Shown: positions 17,880 through 25,806, counted from the first letter of the stretch. The stretch: DNA of 26,715 bases from 2-02-FULL-47-50 sp964479045 (GCA_964479045.1 CAYZJI010000020.1:1-26715), one strand, 5' to 3'. Numbers and translations are program-made. Notes: generated from the sequence alone by a model not told the origin.

Positions 17880-18791
17880 ATGATGACCGCAGAGCAGGTT
17901 AATGAGGAAAATCTGAGGACACAACATGGCCGTCTCATGACACGGGCGGCCTGGGCCTCAATTATCGCAGGCACGGCGCTCACGGCGGTGAAACTGGTGG
18001 CCTGGATCCTGACCGGTTCAGTAGCACTGCTGACCAGTCTGGTGGACTCGCTGATCGACGTGTGTGCTTCTCTCATTAATATGGTGGCCGTGAGGCAGTC
18101 TCTGGTGCCGGCCGACGAAGAACACCGGTTCGGCCATGGCAAGGTGGAATCCCTGGCGGGCCTGGCTCAGGCGGCGTTTATCTGTGGTTCGGTCCTGTTC
18201 ATATTATTCGAGGCGGTCAACAAGCTCATTAATCCTGTTCCTGTTGAACATGGCATGATCGGTATTGGCGTTATGATCATCTCGATTTTTGTGACGATCG
18301 GTCTGTTGATGTATCAACGCTATGTCATCAGTGTGACCAGTTCGGTCGCCATCAATGCAGACTCACTGCACTATGCGTCAGACCTGTGGCTGAATGTCAG
18401 TGTGATCATTGCCATTATCCTGAGCTACCGGTTCGGTTTCACACTGGCGGACCCACTGATCGCACTGGGGATTGGTGTATATATTATTTACAGCGCATGG
18501 CAGATCGCCAAAACCTGTCTGGATCAGTTGATGGACCGTGAATTACCGGATGACGATCGGGAAAAAATCAGACAGATTGCTGCAATCCACCCGCAGGTGC
18601 GGGATATACATGAATTACGCACCCGAGCTTCAGGCCGGGACATTTTTATCCAGTTGCATCTCGTGATGGATCATCAGCTTGCACTGGAAGCATCACACAG
18701 GATTGCGGTAGAGGTTGAAAAAAACATTCGTGCGGCCTTTCCGCATGCAGATGTGATCATCCACCAGGACCCGGATACGGAGAAAAACTGA
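17880..18791 (+). CDS. fieF: Cation diffusion facilitator, ferrous iron/zinc efflux pump FieF
   Basis: This 303-residue transporter exports Fe2+/Zn2+ and similar ions in exchange for protons. Six membrane segments precede a cytosolic domain. The membrane metal site is formed by Asp56 and Asp60 (SLVDSLIDV) with the His and Asp of ADSLHYASDL, the arrangement of E. coli FieF. FGHGKVESLAGLAQ lies after helix 2. The C-terminal domain ends in DVIIHQDP with its metal-binding His. Two ATG codons lie side by side at the start, and about 15 residues precede the region aligned with E. coli FieF, so the exact start is uncertain. No strong ribosome site is visible. Confidence 0.94.
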   Translation: MMTAEQVNEENLRTQHGRLMTRAAWASIIAGTALTAVKLVAWILTGSVALLTSLVDSLIDVCASLINMVAVRQSLVPADEEHRFGHGKVESLAGLAQAAFICGSVLFILFEAVNKLINPVPVEHGMIGIGVMIISIFVTIGLLMYQRYVISVTSSVAINADSLHYASDLWLNVSVIIAIILSYRFGFTLADPLIALGIGVYIIYSAWQIAKTCLDQLMDRELPDDDREKIRQIAAIHPQVRDIHELRTRASGRDIFIQLHLVMDHQLALEASHRIAVEVEKNIRAAFPHADVIIHQDPDTEKN

Positions 18792-18803
18792 CTGCGGATC
18801 ATC

Positions 18804-18839
18804 CCGACCGGATGTGAGGGATCTTTCACTCCCGGTCGG
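18804..18839. terminator. Bidirectional hairpin between convergent fieF and the Sel1 gene
   Basis: A perfect 8-bp GC-rich stem (18804-18811 with 18832-18839), extended inside by GTGA/TCAC pairing, fills the 51-bp gap between the two stops. It should end transcription from either side, although the T tract is short. Confidence 0.65.
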
Positions 18840-18842
18840 AGT

Positions 18843-21776
18843 TTATGATCCTGCCTTTGCAGTAGAAAGACTGGATGTGAGTTGTTCCTTCAATCGTTCT
18901 GCTTCATCGAGTTCACTGTCCGACAATTCCTTTTTCAACGCATCGCGCCGGTGAATATCGAGCACATTGCCTTGATCGGCCAGGATGCTGTACCACGCAA
19001 ACGCCAGTGCCTTGTTGACCGGAATGCCATCACCATTCAGATGCATATTACCGATTGAGCGTTGGGCAATCGTGATACCTTGTTGTGCGGCCTTTTCATA
19101 CCACTCCAGTGCGGCTGCCGGATCTTTGTCCACGCCATAGCCGTTGGCATAGGCCAACCCCATCTGGTATTGCGCCTGAGGATAGCCGCGCTCTGCCGCG
19201 CTCTCGAAATATTTGAATGCCGTCCCGTAATTTTGCGGCACACCTTCACCGTAGGTGTAGGCGATACCACGTTGATAGTCGCTTTCGACCGGATTGATCG
19301 CCTTGGGCCGTTCTCTCTCTATCGTTGCCACTGTCACCGGTACGGAATCACCGCTTTCTGCCGGTTGAGCGTCATCACTTTCCTCATCATCGGAAGCAAA
19401 CAGTTTGCCGAAGAAACTTTCCCCTTCTTTTTCTGATGAACCGGATTCAGGGATCCCTTCATTAGTGACAGGTTGCTCAGGCGTTGCAGTGCTGGCGGTA
19501 ATTGCAGGGGAAGCTTTTTCAAGCTTTACCAGATTTTGTTTTGCGCCATCGTGGCCTTGTGCGGCGGCTTTCTCGAACCAGCTGCGGGCCTCGTTATCAT
19601 TCTGGCTGACACCTTCCCCCATGAGATGCAGGTTGCCCATCCGGTATTGCGCCTCTGCATTGCCCTGCAATGCGGCGCGGCGATACCACAGATAGGCCTG
19701 CGTGTGGTCACGATCCAGGCCATCCCCCTGGTAATAGTGATTGCCGAGTTGCAACTGTGCATCCGCATTACCGGAAACTGCCAGTGCTTTTAGGCTGTCC
19801 AGTGAACTGGTGATGTCCGTCTCGATGGTAGCCTCAACTTCAGGCTCAACCGTGTTGACGTAATTCTGCATATCCGCTTTCGCAATTTGCAGTCCATCCA
19901 CTCCACCTATGCCGGTTTCGTTATCTGTCACGATAGTGGTTGCTGTTGGCTGGGCCGAAGCAGACGGTGTGATTGAAGGTTCTGCACGGCTGATTTCCGG
20001 GGCAGGGGGTTCGGCTTCATCATCTGGTCCAAACAGACCGTCGAAAAATTTACCAACACCACCGGTTTTGGCAGTGGTGGTATCAGTTTCGGCGCTTTCC
20101 GCTTCAGGCTTGATGTCTTCGATAGTCTCAGGTTCAGGTTCCGGAGTGTTTGCAACAACTGGCATTTCTTCCGGTTCTCTGGCGAGCGGCTGAGTGGATG
20201 GCGTTGAACCTTCAGCGTAGGTTTTTACAGGCGCTGACTCTGTTTCCGCCGGAGGTGTTGCCGCAGCAGGCGGCTCATCAACTGAGGCAGAGTCTTCTTC
20301 CTTGTCTGAAGAGAACAGCCGGCTGAAGAAACCTCCGGACTCCTTTTCCTGCTCCGTAGTATCCGCTTCAGTTTCCGGTGCTGGTTCTGGTGCAGGTGCA
20401 GGCGGCGGCAAGATGGCTACCGGTTCGCGCTCTTCCACCGCAGGTTTTGGGACTTCTGTAATGACGCCCGTGGATTTTTCCACTTCAACCGTGTCCACCG
20501 GATCAATTTTGACTTCGGGCTTGGGAGGTGGTGTGACGACAGGCGGCGCAACTTCGGTAATAACAGCTTCCGATTTTTCAACTTCAACAGCATCTTCCAC
20601 AGGCACGACCGGAGCAGGGGCAGGCTCGGGTGTCGGTTCCGGTACGGGTGTTTGAGTGACGGTTGGTGCCGGTGTTTCAGGAGTCGGCTGGCCCTCGGCG
20701 CTGAAGATTTTTTTCAGGCCTGAGAATAATCCACCCGAAGATGGTTCCGCTTCTGAGTCCGTTGTGGATTCTGCCGCTGGCGCTGGTTTCGGGAGAGTCG
20801 GGAATGATGCCGGCGGTGCAGTCTCGGTAACCTGTTTCGGTGTGGTCTCCGGAGCAGGTGCCGGTGTTGGCGTCTGGACAGGTGTTGGTTGTGCTATCGG
20901 AGTGGGTGCCGGAGCTGCTTCAGCCACGGGAGCTGGTTGAGGTGTTGGAACCGGTGTGGTTGGTGCAGTGGTGACCGGCGCAGTCGTAGCAACAGGTTTT
21001 TCTGCGGGCTGAGGTGCAGCAGCAGCAGGTTTGGTGGAACCGCTCGCCATGGTCCGCTCCAGACTGGCCAGTTCCGTTTTGGCGGCTTCATAACCCTGTG
21101 CAGCGGAAAGCCGCATCCATTTCAGGGCTTCATCCATATTTTTGGTTACACCTTTGCCGGCGCGGTAGATGGTGCCGAGATTATATTGTGCAACCGCATT
21201 GCCACGATCAGCGGCCTTGCGGTACCACTCCACCGCCTTGGCGTAATCCTTGGGCAGACCATCGCCGGTGTGGTACAGACTGCCTACCATCACCTGTGCA
21301 TTTTCATAACCGCCCTGCGCGGATTTCATGAACCATTCCGCCGCCTGCTTTTCATCCTGTGGTACGCCTTCACCATAGGCATAGGAAATGCCAAGGCTGT
21401 ATTGGGCAACGGGATGGCCCTGATCGGCGGCACGCCGGTACCAGATGGCGGCCTCATTATAATTCTGGGGTGTACCTTCACCGAAGGCGTAAGCGACAGC
21501 AAGATTATATTGTGCGTCTCGGTCACCCTGCACGGCGGCTTTCTGATACCACTTCACCGCATCTTCGTAACTCTGGGGTACGCCTTCGCCGGCGTAATAC
21601 ATGTAACCGAGATGGGACTGGGCCTTGGCATCGCCCTGTTCGGCCAGTTTGCGGAATTCTTCAGCAGCACGCGCCATGTCGCCGCTTTTCAGGGCCTGAT
21701 TGGCGGCATTCATATCGGCGAGGATCGTGGCCGGCGCCAGCAACAGGACCGCGGCCAGGATCAAAGATTTATTCAT
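18843..21776 (-). CDS. Large secreted Sel1-repeat protein with proline-rich linker
   Basis: The 977-residue protein begins with a Sec signal (MNKSLILAAVLLLAPATILAD). About six Sel1-like repeats follow at residues 40-245 (for example AQSHLGYMYYAGEGVPQSYEDAVKWYQKAA). A long Pro/Glu/Thr-rich, probably disordered region spans about 245-660. Two more Sel1 repeats lie at about 663-755 and three at about 835-940. Sel1 repeats are helical pairs that bind partner proteins. Four copies of a short motif (GGLFSGLKKIFS, GGFFSRLFSSDKEE, KFFDGLFGPDDE, SFFGKLFASDDEE) recur near residues 349, 480, 573 and 787. The start is ATG at 21776, behind AGGGGA. A TTG one codon earlier is possible. Its partner and role are unknown. 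Confidence 0.88.
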   Translation of the reverse strand: MNKSLILAAVLLLAPATILADMNAANQALKSGDMARAAEEFRKLAEQGDAKAQSHLGYMYYAGEGVPQSYEDAVKWYQKAAVQGDRDAQYNLAVAYAFGEGTPQNYNEAAIWYRRAADQGHPVAQYSLGISYAYGEGVPQDEKQAAEWFMKSAQGGYENAQVMVGSLYHTGDGLPKDYAKAVEWYRKAADRGNAVAQYNLGTIYRAGKGVTKNMDEALKWMRLSAAQGYEAAKTELASLERTMASGSTKPAAAAPQPAEKPVATTAPVTTAPTTPVPTPQPAPVAEAAPAPTPIAQPTPVQTPTPAPAPETTPKQVTETAPPASFPTLPKPAPAAESTTDSEAEPSSGGLFSGLKKIFSAEGQPTPETPAPTVTQTPVPEPTPEPAPAPVVPVEDAVEVEKSEAVITEVAPPVVTPPPKPEVKIDPVDTVEVEKSTGVITEVPKPAVEEREPVAILPPPAPAPEPAPETEADTTEQEKESGGFFSRLFSSDKEEDSASVDEPPAAATPPAETESAPVKTYAEGSTPSTQPLAREPEEMPVVANTPEPEPETIEDIKPEAESAETDTTTAKTGGVGKFFDGLFGPDDEAEPPAPEISRAEPSITPSASAQPTATTIVTDNETGIGGVDGLQIAKADMQNYVNTVEPEVEATIETDITSSLDSLKALAVSGNADAQLQLGNHYYQGDGLDRDHTQAYLWYRRAALQGNAEAQYRMGNLHLMGEGVSQNDNEARSWFEKAAAQGHDGAKQNLVKLEKASPAITASTATPEQPVTNEGIPESGSSEKEGESFFGKLFASDDEESDDAQPAESGDSVPVTVATIERERPKAINPVESDYQRGIAYTYGEGVPQNYGTAFKYFESAAERGYPQAQYQMGLAYANGYGVDKDPAAALEWYEKAAQQGITIAQRSIGNMHLNGDGIPVNKALAFAWYSILADQGNVLDIHRRDALKKELSDSELDEAERLKEQLTSSLSTAKAGS

Positions 21777-21869
21777 CAATTACTGTCCCCTCCAGCACGG
21801 GCACAGGATAGCATAAAACCCGCAACCCGGACGTTGCCTTAAAAATGCTGTAAATGCAGGAAACTGGAT

Positions 21870-22187
21870 TCAGGCAAGCAGACCGCCGATCAATGCGCCG
21901 ATGAGTAACGGGATGATATTAATGACTACCAGTATCATGAACCCCATGGCAAATACCGCACCGATCACCGGCACGCCGGTGAGCATTGTCCCGGCAAAAA
22001 ACAGGGCAACGGAAAGCAGAATGGCCGGTAACAACGCTGCCATGAATCCGCCACCCACACCACCGGCTATCTTGCCGCCCACAATGCCCGCAATCAACGG
22101 CCCCACAGCCGGCAACCAGAACAGCAAAAGTGAAATGACCGCCATCCAGATCATGCCCATGATTACGCTGCCTTTTTCATCTGCCAT
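21870..22187 (-). CDS. Small membrane protein of unknown function
   Basis: This 105-residue protein has about three to four membrane segments, with a glycine-rich stretch (GPLIAGIVGGKIAGGVGGGF) between the first and second. Such glycine zippers pack helices closely. No charged motif or known family was recognised, so no function is proposed. It starts with ATG behind AGGAG (GAGCTCACC then ATG) and is divergent from the glutathione S-transferase gene. The 90-bp gap to the Sel1 gene holds a short GCAAC/GTTGC hairpin followed by TTTT, a weak terminator. Confidence 0.75.
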   Translation of the reverse strand: MADEKGSVIMGMIWMAVISLLLFWLPAVGPLIAGIVGGKIAGGVGGGFMAALLPAILLSVALFFAGTMLTGVPVIGAVFAMGFMILVVINIIPLLIGALIGGLLA

Positions 22188-22236
22188 GGTGAGCTCCTGT
22201 GGTTGTCATAAATTAAGGAATGGATGTTGTTTTACA

Positions 22237-22258
22237 ATAGATAAAACGTTTAGTCTAT
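22237..22258. promoter_or_regulatory. Candidate operator dyad before the glutathione S-transferase gene
   Basis: A 22-bp dyad, ATAGA-N2-AAACGTTT-N2-TCTAT, matches its own reverse complement at 18 of 22 positions. It lies 35 bp before the glutathione S-transferase start in the 105-bp divergent gap, and overlaps a TACAAT -10-like box (22233-22238). This fits a repressor or activator site, but the regulator is not known. Confidence 0.45.
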
Positions 22259-22292
22259 CTTCTGCATGTAAAACGGATTAAGGGGAGTAAGC

Positions 22293-22919
22293 ATGAAACT
22301 GTATCATTTCCCACCCTCACCGAATTCCCGCCGGGTGCTGGCAGTCGCGTATCATCTCGGAATTGATCTTGAACTGGAAGCCTTGCAACTGCCCAAAGGC
22401 GAGCATCTCAAACCGGGTTTCGTCAAACTCAACCCGAATCACAAGATTCCTACGCTGGTGGATGGTGATTTCGTGCTGTGGGAATCTTCCGCCATTATGC
22501 TGTATCTGCTCAGCAAAAAACCGGTCAGCACACTTTATTCGGATGATCCGCATGTTCAGGCCGACATCAATCGCTGGTTGTTCTGGAACATGTCTCACTG
22601 GAATACTACCTGCACCCTCTACATTTTCGAATATCTGATCAAAAAATTTCTGAAAGCCGGTGATCCCGACCCCGCAGAACTCAAAAAAGCTGATGAATTG
22701 TTCCATCGCTTTGCGCAGGTGCTGGAGCACCATCTCAAAGGCCGTGACTGGCTGGTGGGCAATCATGTCACCTTGGCGGACTATGCTGTTGGATCGCTGC
22801 TGGATCTGGCGGAAGCAGCACATTATCCGGTCGCAAAATATACTGAAATCAAACGCTGGTATGGCAACATCGAAAAACTCGATGCCTGGAAAAAATCCGC
22901 CCCGGCGAATTTCATGTAA
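22293..22919 (+). CDS. Glutathione S-transferase family protein
   Basis: This 208-residue protein has an N-terminal thioredoxin-like domain (MKLYHFPPSPNSRRVLAVAY) with the candidate catalytic Ser9 or Ser12. The conserved cis-Pro stretch NPNHKIPTLVDGD and the glutathione-binding ESSAIMLYL follow. A C-terminal helical domain contains the structural Asp in HVTLADYAVGS. Family members conjugate or reduce small molecules with glutathione, or act as dehalogenases or isomerases; the substrate is unknown. AAGGGGAG gives a good ribosome site. It may share a transcript with the following lyase gene, 90 bp downstream. Together with gor it implies an active glutathione system. Confidence 0.9.
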   Translation: MKLYHFPPSPNSRRVLAVAYHLGIDLELEALQLPKGEHLKPGFVKLNPNHKIPTLVDGDFVLWESSAIMLYLLSKKPVSTLYSDDPHVQADINRWLFWNMSHWNTTCTLYIFEYLIKKFLKAGDPDPAELKKADELFHRFAQVLEHHLKGRDWLVGNHVTLADYAVGSLLDLAEAAHYPVAKYTEIKRWYGNIEKLDAWKKSAPANFM

Positions 22920-22942
22920 TGAAAAGATGATTCTCAAAAATA

Positions 22943-22977
22943 CTCCCTCTCCCTCCGGGAGAGGGTTGGGGTGAGGG
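22943..22977. repeat. Dispersed palindromic repeat (CCCTCTCCC type)
   Basis: A perfect 9-bp stem (22945-22953 with 22957-22965, 3-base loop) is followed by TTGGGGTGAGGG. This composite is familiar as an intergenic repeat scattered through many proteobacterial genomes. It lies between two same-strand genes, where it could cause partial termination or protect the upstream mRNA end. Copy number in this genome cannot be seen here. Confidence 0.65.
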
Positions 22978-23009
22978 AAAATCAAACAGAAATTGCGGAG
23001 TAAATCATA

Positions 23010-23882
23010 ATGAACACGCATATAAAACCCACCAAAGCCATCCGTGAATTACTGAACCAGCCCGGCATCATCTGCACGCTTGGAGCGCATGATGTGTTGT
23101 CCGCCGTTGTGATCGAGCAGGCCGGATTTGATTCAGTATTTATCGGCGGTTTCGGCACCAGCGCCAGTCTGTTTGGCCTGCCGGATCTGAATTTCGTGAA
23201 CATGATGGAAATGGTGGACGCCACCCGCCGCATGACCCGACGTGTGTCGATTCCGGTGATCGCAGATGCCGATACCGGCCACGGGGATTTGCATAATGTC
23301 ATGCGTTGTGTGGAAGAATTCGAAGGGGCCGGCGCGGCGGGCATTATTCTGGAAGATCAGGTGTTCCCGAAACGCTGTGGGCATTTCGGCAACAAGCAGG
23401 TGATCCCCGCGGAAGACATGGTCATGAAGTTCAAGGCGGCAGTCGCGGCACGGCAGGATAAGGACTTTATTTTTATTGCGCGTACGGACTCCCGTGAAAC
23501 TGACGGGCTTGATCATGCCATTGATCGCATCAACCGTTATTGCGATGCCGGTGCGGATGTCGCGTTTATCGAAGCGCCCTTGTCAGTCAAGGAACTGGAA
23601 GAAATCTGCAAACGGGTGAAAAATCCAAAATTCGTCAACATGCTGTCCTTTGGTAAAACCCCGGTACTTTCAGCCAAAGAACTGGAACAGATGGGCTTCA
23701 AGATGATGGTGGCGCCGATTGATTCAGTATTACTTGCTGCAAAAGTCATGCGTGATATGGCAGAGACCTTCAAACGTGATGGCCACACCAAAGCGCTCTA
23801 TGATCAGATGGTGGATTTTGAGGGGATTAAAAAAATTCTCGGTCTGAAAGAGTATTTGTCACTGCATGAGAGATTTAAGTAA
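23010..23882 (+). CDS. Isocitrate lyase/PEP mutase superfamily lyase
   Basis: This 290-residue TIM-barrel enzyme carries the superfamily active site. Metal-binding Asp86 and Asp88 are in IADADTGHG. The lyase loop EDQVFPKRCGH (115-125) has the catalytic Cys123, which marks lyases rather than phosphonate mutases. IARTDS follows near the barrel end. Close relatives include 2-methylisocitrate lyase (PrpB), 2,3-dimethylmalate lyase and oxaloacetate decarboxylase, and the exact C-C bond cleaved cannot be decided. No prpC or prpD lies nearby, which argues against a propionate operon. GGAG precedes the ATG. The stop lies only 3 bp from the convergent antitoxin stop, marking the edge of the cassette array. 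Confidence 0.88.
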   Translation: MNTHIKPTKAIRELLNQPGIICTLGAHDVLSAVVIEQAGFDSVFIGGFGTSASLFGLPDLNFVNMMEMVDATRRMTRRVSIPVIADADTGHGDLHNVMRCVEEFEGAGAAGIILEDQVFPKRCGHFGNKQVIPAEDMVMKFKAAVAARQDKDFIFIARTDSRETDGLDHAIDRINRYCDAGADVAFIEAPLSVKELEEICKRVKNPKFVNMLSFGKTPVLSAKELEQMGFKMMVAPIDSVLLAAKVMRDMAETFKRDGHTKALYDQMVDFEGIKKILGLKEYLSLHERFK

Positions 23883-23885
23883 CGA

Positions 23886-24245
23886 CTAAGCCACACGGCG
23901 ACTTGCCGTTCGTTTGGGGGGCTTGTCAGGAGACGAAAATTTCACTTCTACATCAAAATCCAGTTTTTTCTGGAGAGCAACAAGAATGTGTGTAAGATTA
24001 TCCATCGTCGGATTTCCGCCGGGAGATAACATACGGTGAATGCTTTTACTGGGTTTATCCAGTTGCCGTGCGAGGTATTCAAATCCAATGGTTGAATTCA
24101 CCAGTTCACGCAATATGACACGAGCAGTTTCAGGCTCACCTTCAAGAAAAGCGGTAACAGCCTCATTCATCAAAGATGCAGCAAAATGGGGGTCTTTAGC
24201 TGCACGTTCCTTAATGGTTACTTTATAGTCTCGTGTAAGTGCCAT
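23886..24245 (-). CDS. Addiction-module antitoxin, HTH type (HigA-like)
   Basis: This 119-residue protein fits the DNA-binding antidote of two-gene addiction modules. The middle (GFEYLARQLDKPSKSIHRML then GGNPTMDNLTHIL, about 53-88) is a Cro/C1-type helix-turn-helix. The N-terminus resembles antidotes in having a start such as ALTRDYKVTIKERAAKDP. The tail is basic. It would neutralise the upstream toxin and repress the module. The ATG lies 3 bp after the toxin stop, and the toxin-first order is that of HigBA modules. No attC follows the stop, so this is the terminal unit of the array or a cassette that lost its site. Confidence 0.85.
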   Translation of the reverse strand: MALTRDYKVTIKERAAKDPHFAASLMNEAVTAFLEGEPETARVILRELVNSTIGFEYLARQLDKPSKSIHRMLSPGGNPTMDNLTHILVALQKKLDFDVEVKFSSPDKPPKRTASRRVA

Positions 24246-24248
24246 GTT

Positions 24249-24593
24249 CTATTTCCTGGATTTATATTCTTTCAATAATGCTTTAGCTTTCTTGATATCC
24301 TTCTGTTGCCGCGCTTTCGTGCCGCCACCCAATAACACAATCAGGTTATCACCGTCCTGGAGCAGGTAAATCCGGTATCCCGGGCCCCAATCAATTTTGT
24401 ATTCGCCGAGTCCTGAGAACCACTTGATATTCGAAGTATGTCCTGTTTCCAGCCGGGCTAATGCAACGGATACTTTTGCAGCAGCCTGATAATCGAGGCT
24501 ATCAAACCACCGTTTGAAAGGGATGGAACCATCTTCCCTGATATATTCCCGTACTACTATTTTTAATAGTAACTTATATGTTACCTTTGTCAA
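24249..24593 (-). CDS. Addiction-module toxin, RelE/HigB superfamily
   Basis: This 114-residue protein matches the addiction-module killer family: PFKRWFDSLD, then GEYKIDWGPGYRIYLLQ and LLGGGTKARQQKDI. Relatives are ribosome-dependent mRNA interferases, although some ParE-like members act on gyrase. The start is awkward. The first in-frame start after a stop is TTG at 24593, which adds about 11 residues compared with the usual N-terminus (near IVVREYIREDG). That TTG is also the first three bases of a TTGACA promoter box. No ATG or GTG exists in frame downstream before the conserved body, and the position matching the family start reads AAA-ATA. Functional expression of the toxin is therefore uncertain. 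Confidence 0.8.
   Translation of the reverse strand: MTKVTYKLLLKIVVREYIREDGSIPFKRWFDSLDYQAAAKVSVALARLETGHTSNIKWFSGLGEYKIDWGPGYRIYLLQDGDNLIVLLGGGTKARQQKDIKKAKALLKEYKSRK
24556..24593 (-). promoter_or_regulatory. Candidate promoter with operator palindromes of the toxin-antitoxin module
   Basis: On the minus strand TTGACA (24593-24588) and TACTAT (24571-24566) are spaced by 16 bp. Two inverted repeats overlap it: GTAAC-N6-GTTAC (24569-24584) and ACTATT-N3-AATAGT (24556-24570). This is a typical arrangement for autorepression by an HTH antitoxin. It starts just inside the cassette, after the attC, so the module would not need the integron promoter. Confidence 0.6.
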
Positions 24594-24596
24594 GTC

Positions 24597-24671
24597 TCAT
24601 AACGCCGGCGTTCACGCCGCGGGCCGAGCCCGCAGGGCGAGGGCCGTCGCGCGTGGAACGCCTTGTTAGCC
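24597..24671 (-). repeat. attC recombination site 1
   Basis: Read on the minus strand, GGCTAAC (24671-24665) and GTTATGA (24603-24597) bound an imperfect palindrome of 75 bp. Inner AAGGCGTTC and GAACGCC arms and a GC-rich centre (CCCTGCGGGCTCGGC region) complete it. The stop codon of the HEPN-type gene lies inside the first box. Cleavage is expected between G and TT of the second box, so the toxin cassette starts there. Confidence 0.88.
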
Positions 24672-25799
24672 CCGCTTGACATGCTCGTCATGGATATAGC
24701 CGTGCAAGAACAGACCTTTTCGAAAATGGTGAACGGACCAATACGGCCCTGCATCCGTTAATCCGGACACTCGGAAATCAGTGTCTATCTTGAAGAGTCC
24801 GGCCGGCGTATGGCCGACAACTTTTGACGTTTTGTCGGCCTTCTCAAATACGGGAACATTCTCCTGAGTCAATTCCAGGAAATAGGACCCGTACTCCGAG
24901 GTTCTCGTCTTCTTACGGTTTGCGTGAATTGCCAAAAGGATGTCGATCGAAGTGGCATAGATGTACTCAACCTTGTCAGCCAAGATGGCCGCATCGAGTT
25001 TGTCGAAGTCGTACTTTACGACCCATTCCTTATCCTTCAGACGGATCACTTCAGGCGTAAGGCGCCAAACATTCCAAAAGGCCGTTGTGTCAACGCCCTG
25101 GGTCAAGAGGTCCTGATCAATTCTGCTGTGGTCGCGGACGATGTAATCCGTGGGATCACGAACATTCTTCTGGATGTACTCCTCGTTCCGCGCATAGAAA
25201 GGCGCAAGGGTGTAGCCACTGAGAAAATTCTTGGGCTTTCCGTCCTTGTACTCAGATACGTCGTAATTGCGTTCCACCTCAAGGTAAAGCGCCTTTCGGC
25301 AAGCAACGGCGCAAGCTACGTGCTCACCGCGTTCGAGTGCCGCCTTGGCTTCAAGAAGCAACGTCTTGGGCTCTCCTTCATCGAGGAGATCTATGGCGCT
25401 TATGCTGGTGAACGAAACACCCAAGAGCGAGCGAGACGTCTCCTCAAAAAACTCGCGGACGCTCACCGCCACCCGGGCACATTCGTCGCGCGCTGGCTGG
25501 ATGCCATAGTGCTTGGAATCCACTCTGATTCTGTTCAAGCGAAGCAAGGTTGGCTTGAATGGGAGTTCTTTCGGCTTGATCTTGTCGTCGATGGCGACAA
25601 AGTACTTGTCGAACTTCGTGTTTGCATCTATTGGGGCTGCTAGAAATTCCGCAACAGCTATAAGGAATGCCTCAACGGCGTCTTGCATCAAATTCACTGC
25701 GGCGAACAGATGCAGATCGTTTTTGGAATGGAGGCTCGCCATGCCGAGCTCGAAAAGATGGCGCGCAAGAGACAGGCGACGCACGATTTCGATGTTCAT
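24666..25799 (-). CDS. Cassette-borne HEPN-type protein with C-terminal SH3-like domain
   Basis: This 377-residue cytosolic protein is not a named family. The first 140 or so residues are helical and resemble a HEPN domain, with an Rx4H motif (Arg92 to His97, RVDSKH). In HEPN toxins such a motif forms an RNA-cleaving site. A second helical region follows (about 145-300, with ERGEHVACAVACRKALYLEVER). The end, about 305-377, looks like an SH3-type beta barrel (VPVFEKADKTSKVVGHTPAG then YWSVHHFRKGLFLHGYI). Combining a putative RNase with a binding module suggests a toxin or antiphage effector, but this is inference. It occupies its own cassette, 14 bp or so after the attC cleavage point, with a weak ribosome site. 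Its stop codon is within attC 1. Confidence 0.75.
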   Translation of the reverse strand: MNIEIVRRLSLARHLFELGMASLHSKNDLHLFAAVNLMQDAVEAFLIAVAEFLAAPIDANTKFDKYFVAIDDKIKPKELPFKPTLLRLNRIRVDSKHYGIQPARDECARVAVSVREFFEETSRSLLGVSFTSISAIDLLDEGEPKTLLLEAKAALERGEHVACAVACRKALYLEVERNYDVSEYKDGKPKNFLSGYTLAPFYARNEEYIQKNVRDPTDYIVRDHSRIDQDLLTQGVDTTAFWNVWRLTPEVIRLKDKEWVVKYDFDKLDAAILADKVEYIYATSIDILLAIHANRKKTRTSEYGSYFLELTQENVPVFEKADKTSKVVGHTPAGLFKIDTDFRVSGLTDAGPYWSVHHFRKGLFLHGYIHDEHVKRG

Positions 25800-25806
25800 T
25801 CTGCGG

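Noticed and set aside
20889..21842. 317-residue open frame on the plus strand antisense to the Sel1 gene
   Set aside because: Sel1 repeats on the minus strand are clear. The antisense frame repeats as their mirror image and has no signature of its own.
23870..23890. Possible attC at the distal end of the toxin-antitoxin module
   Set aside because: Only a GTTACTT-like heptamer is present, inside the lyase stop region, without partner box or stem.
24924..25643. 239-residue open frame on the plus strand antisense to the HEPN-type gene
   Set aside because: The minus-strand gene fits the cassette boundaries and has its stop inside attC 1. The plus frame ignores those boundaries.
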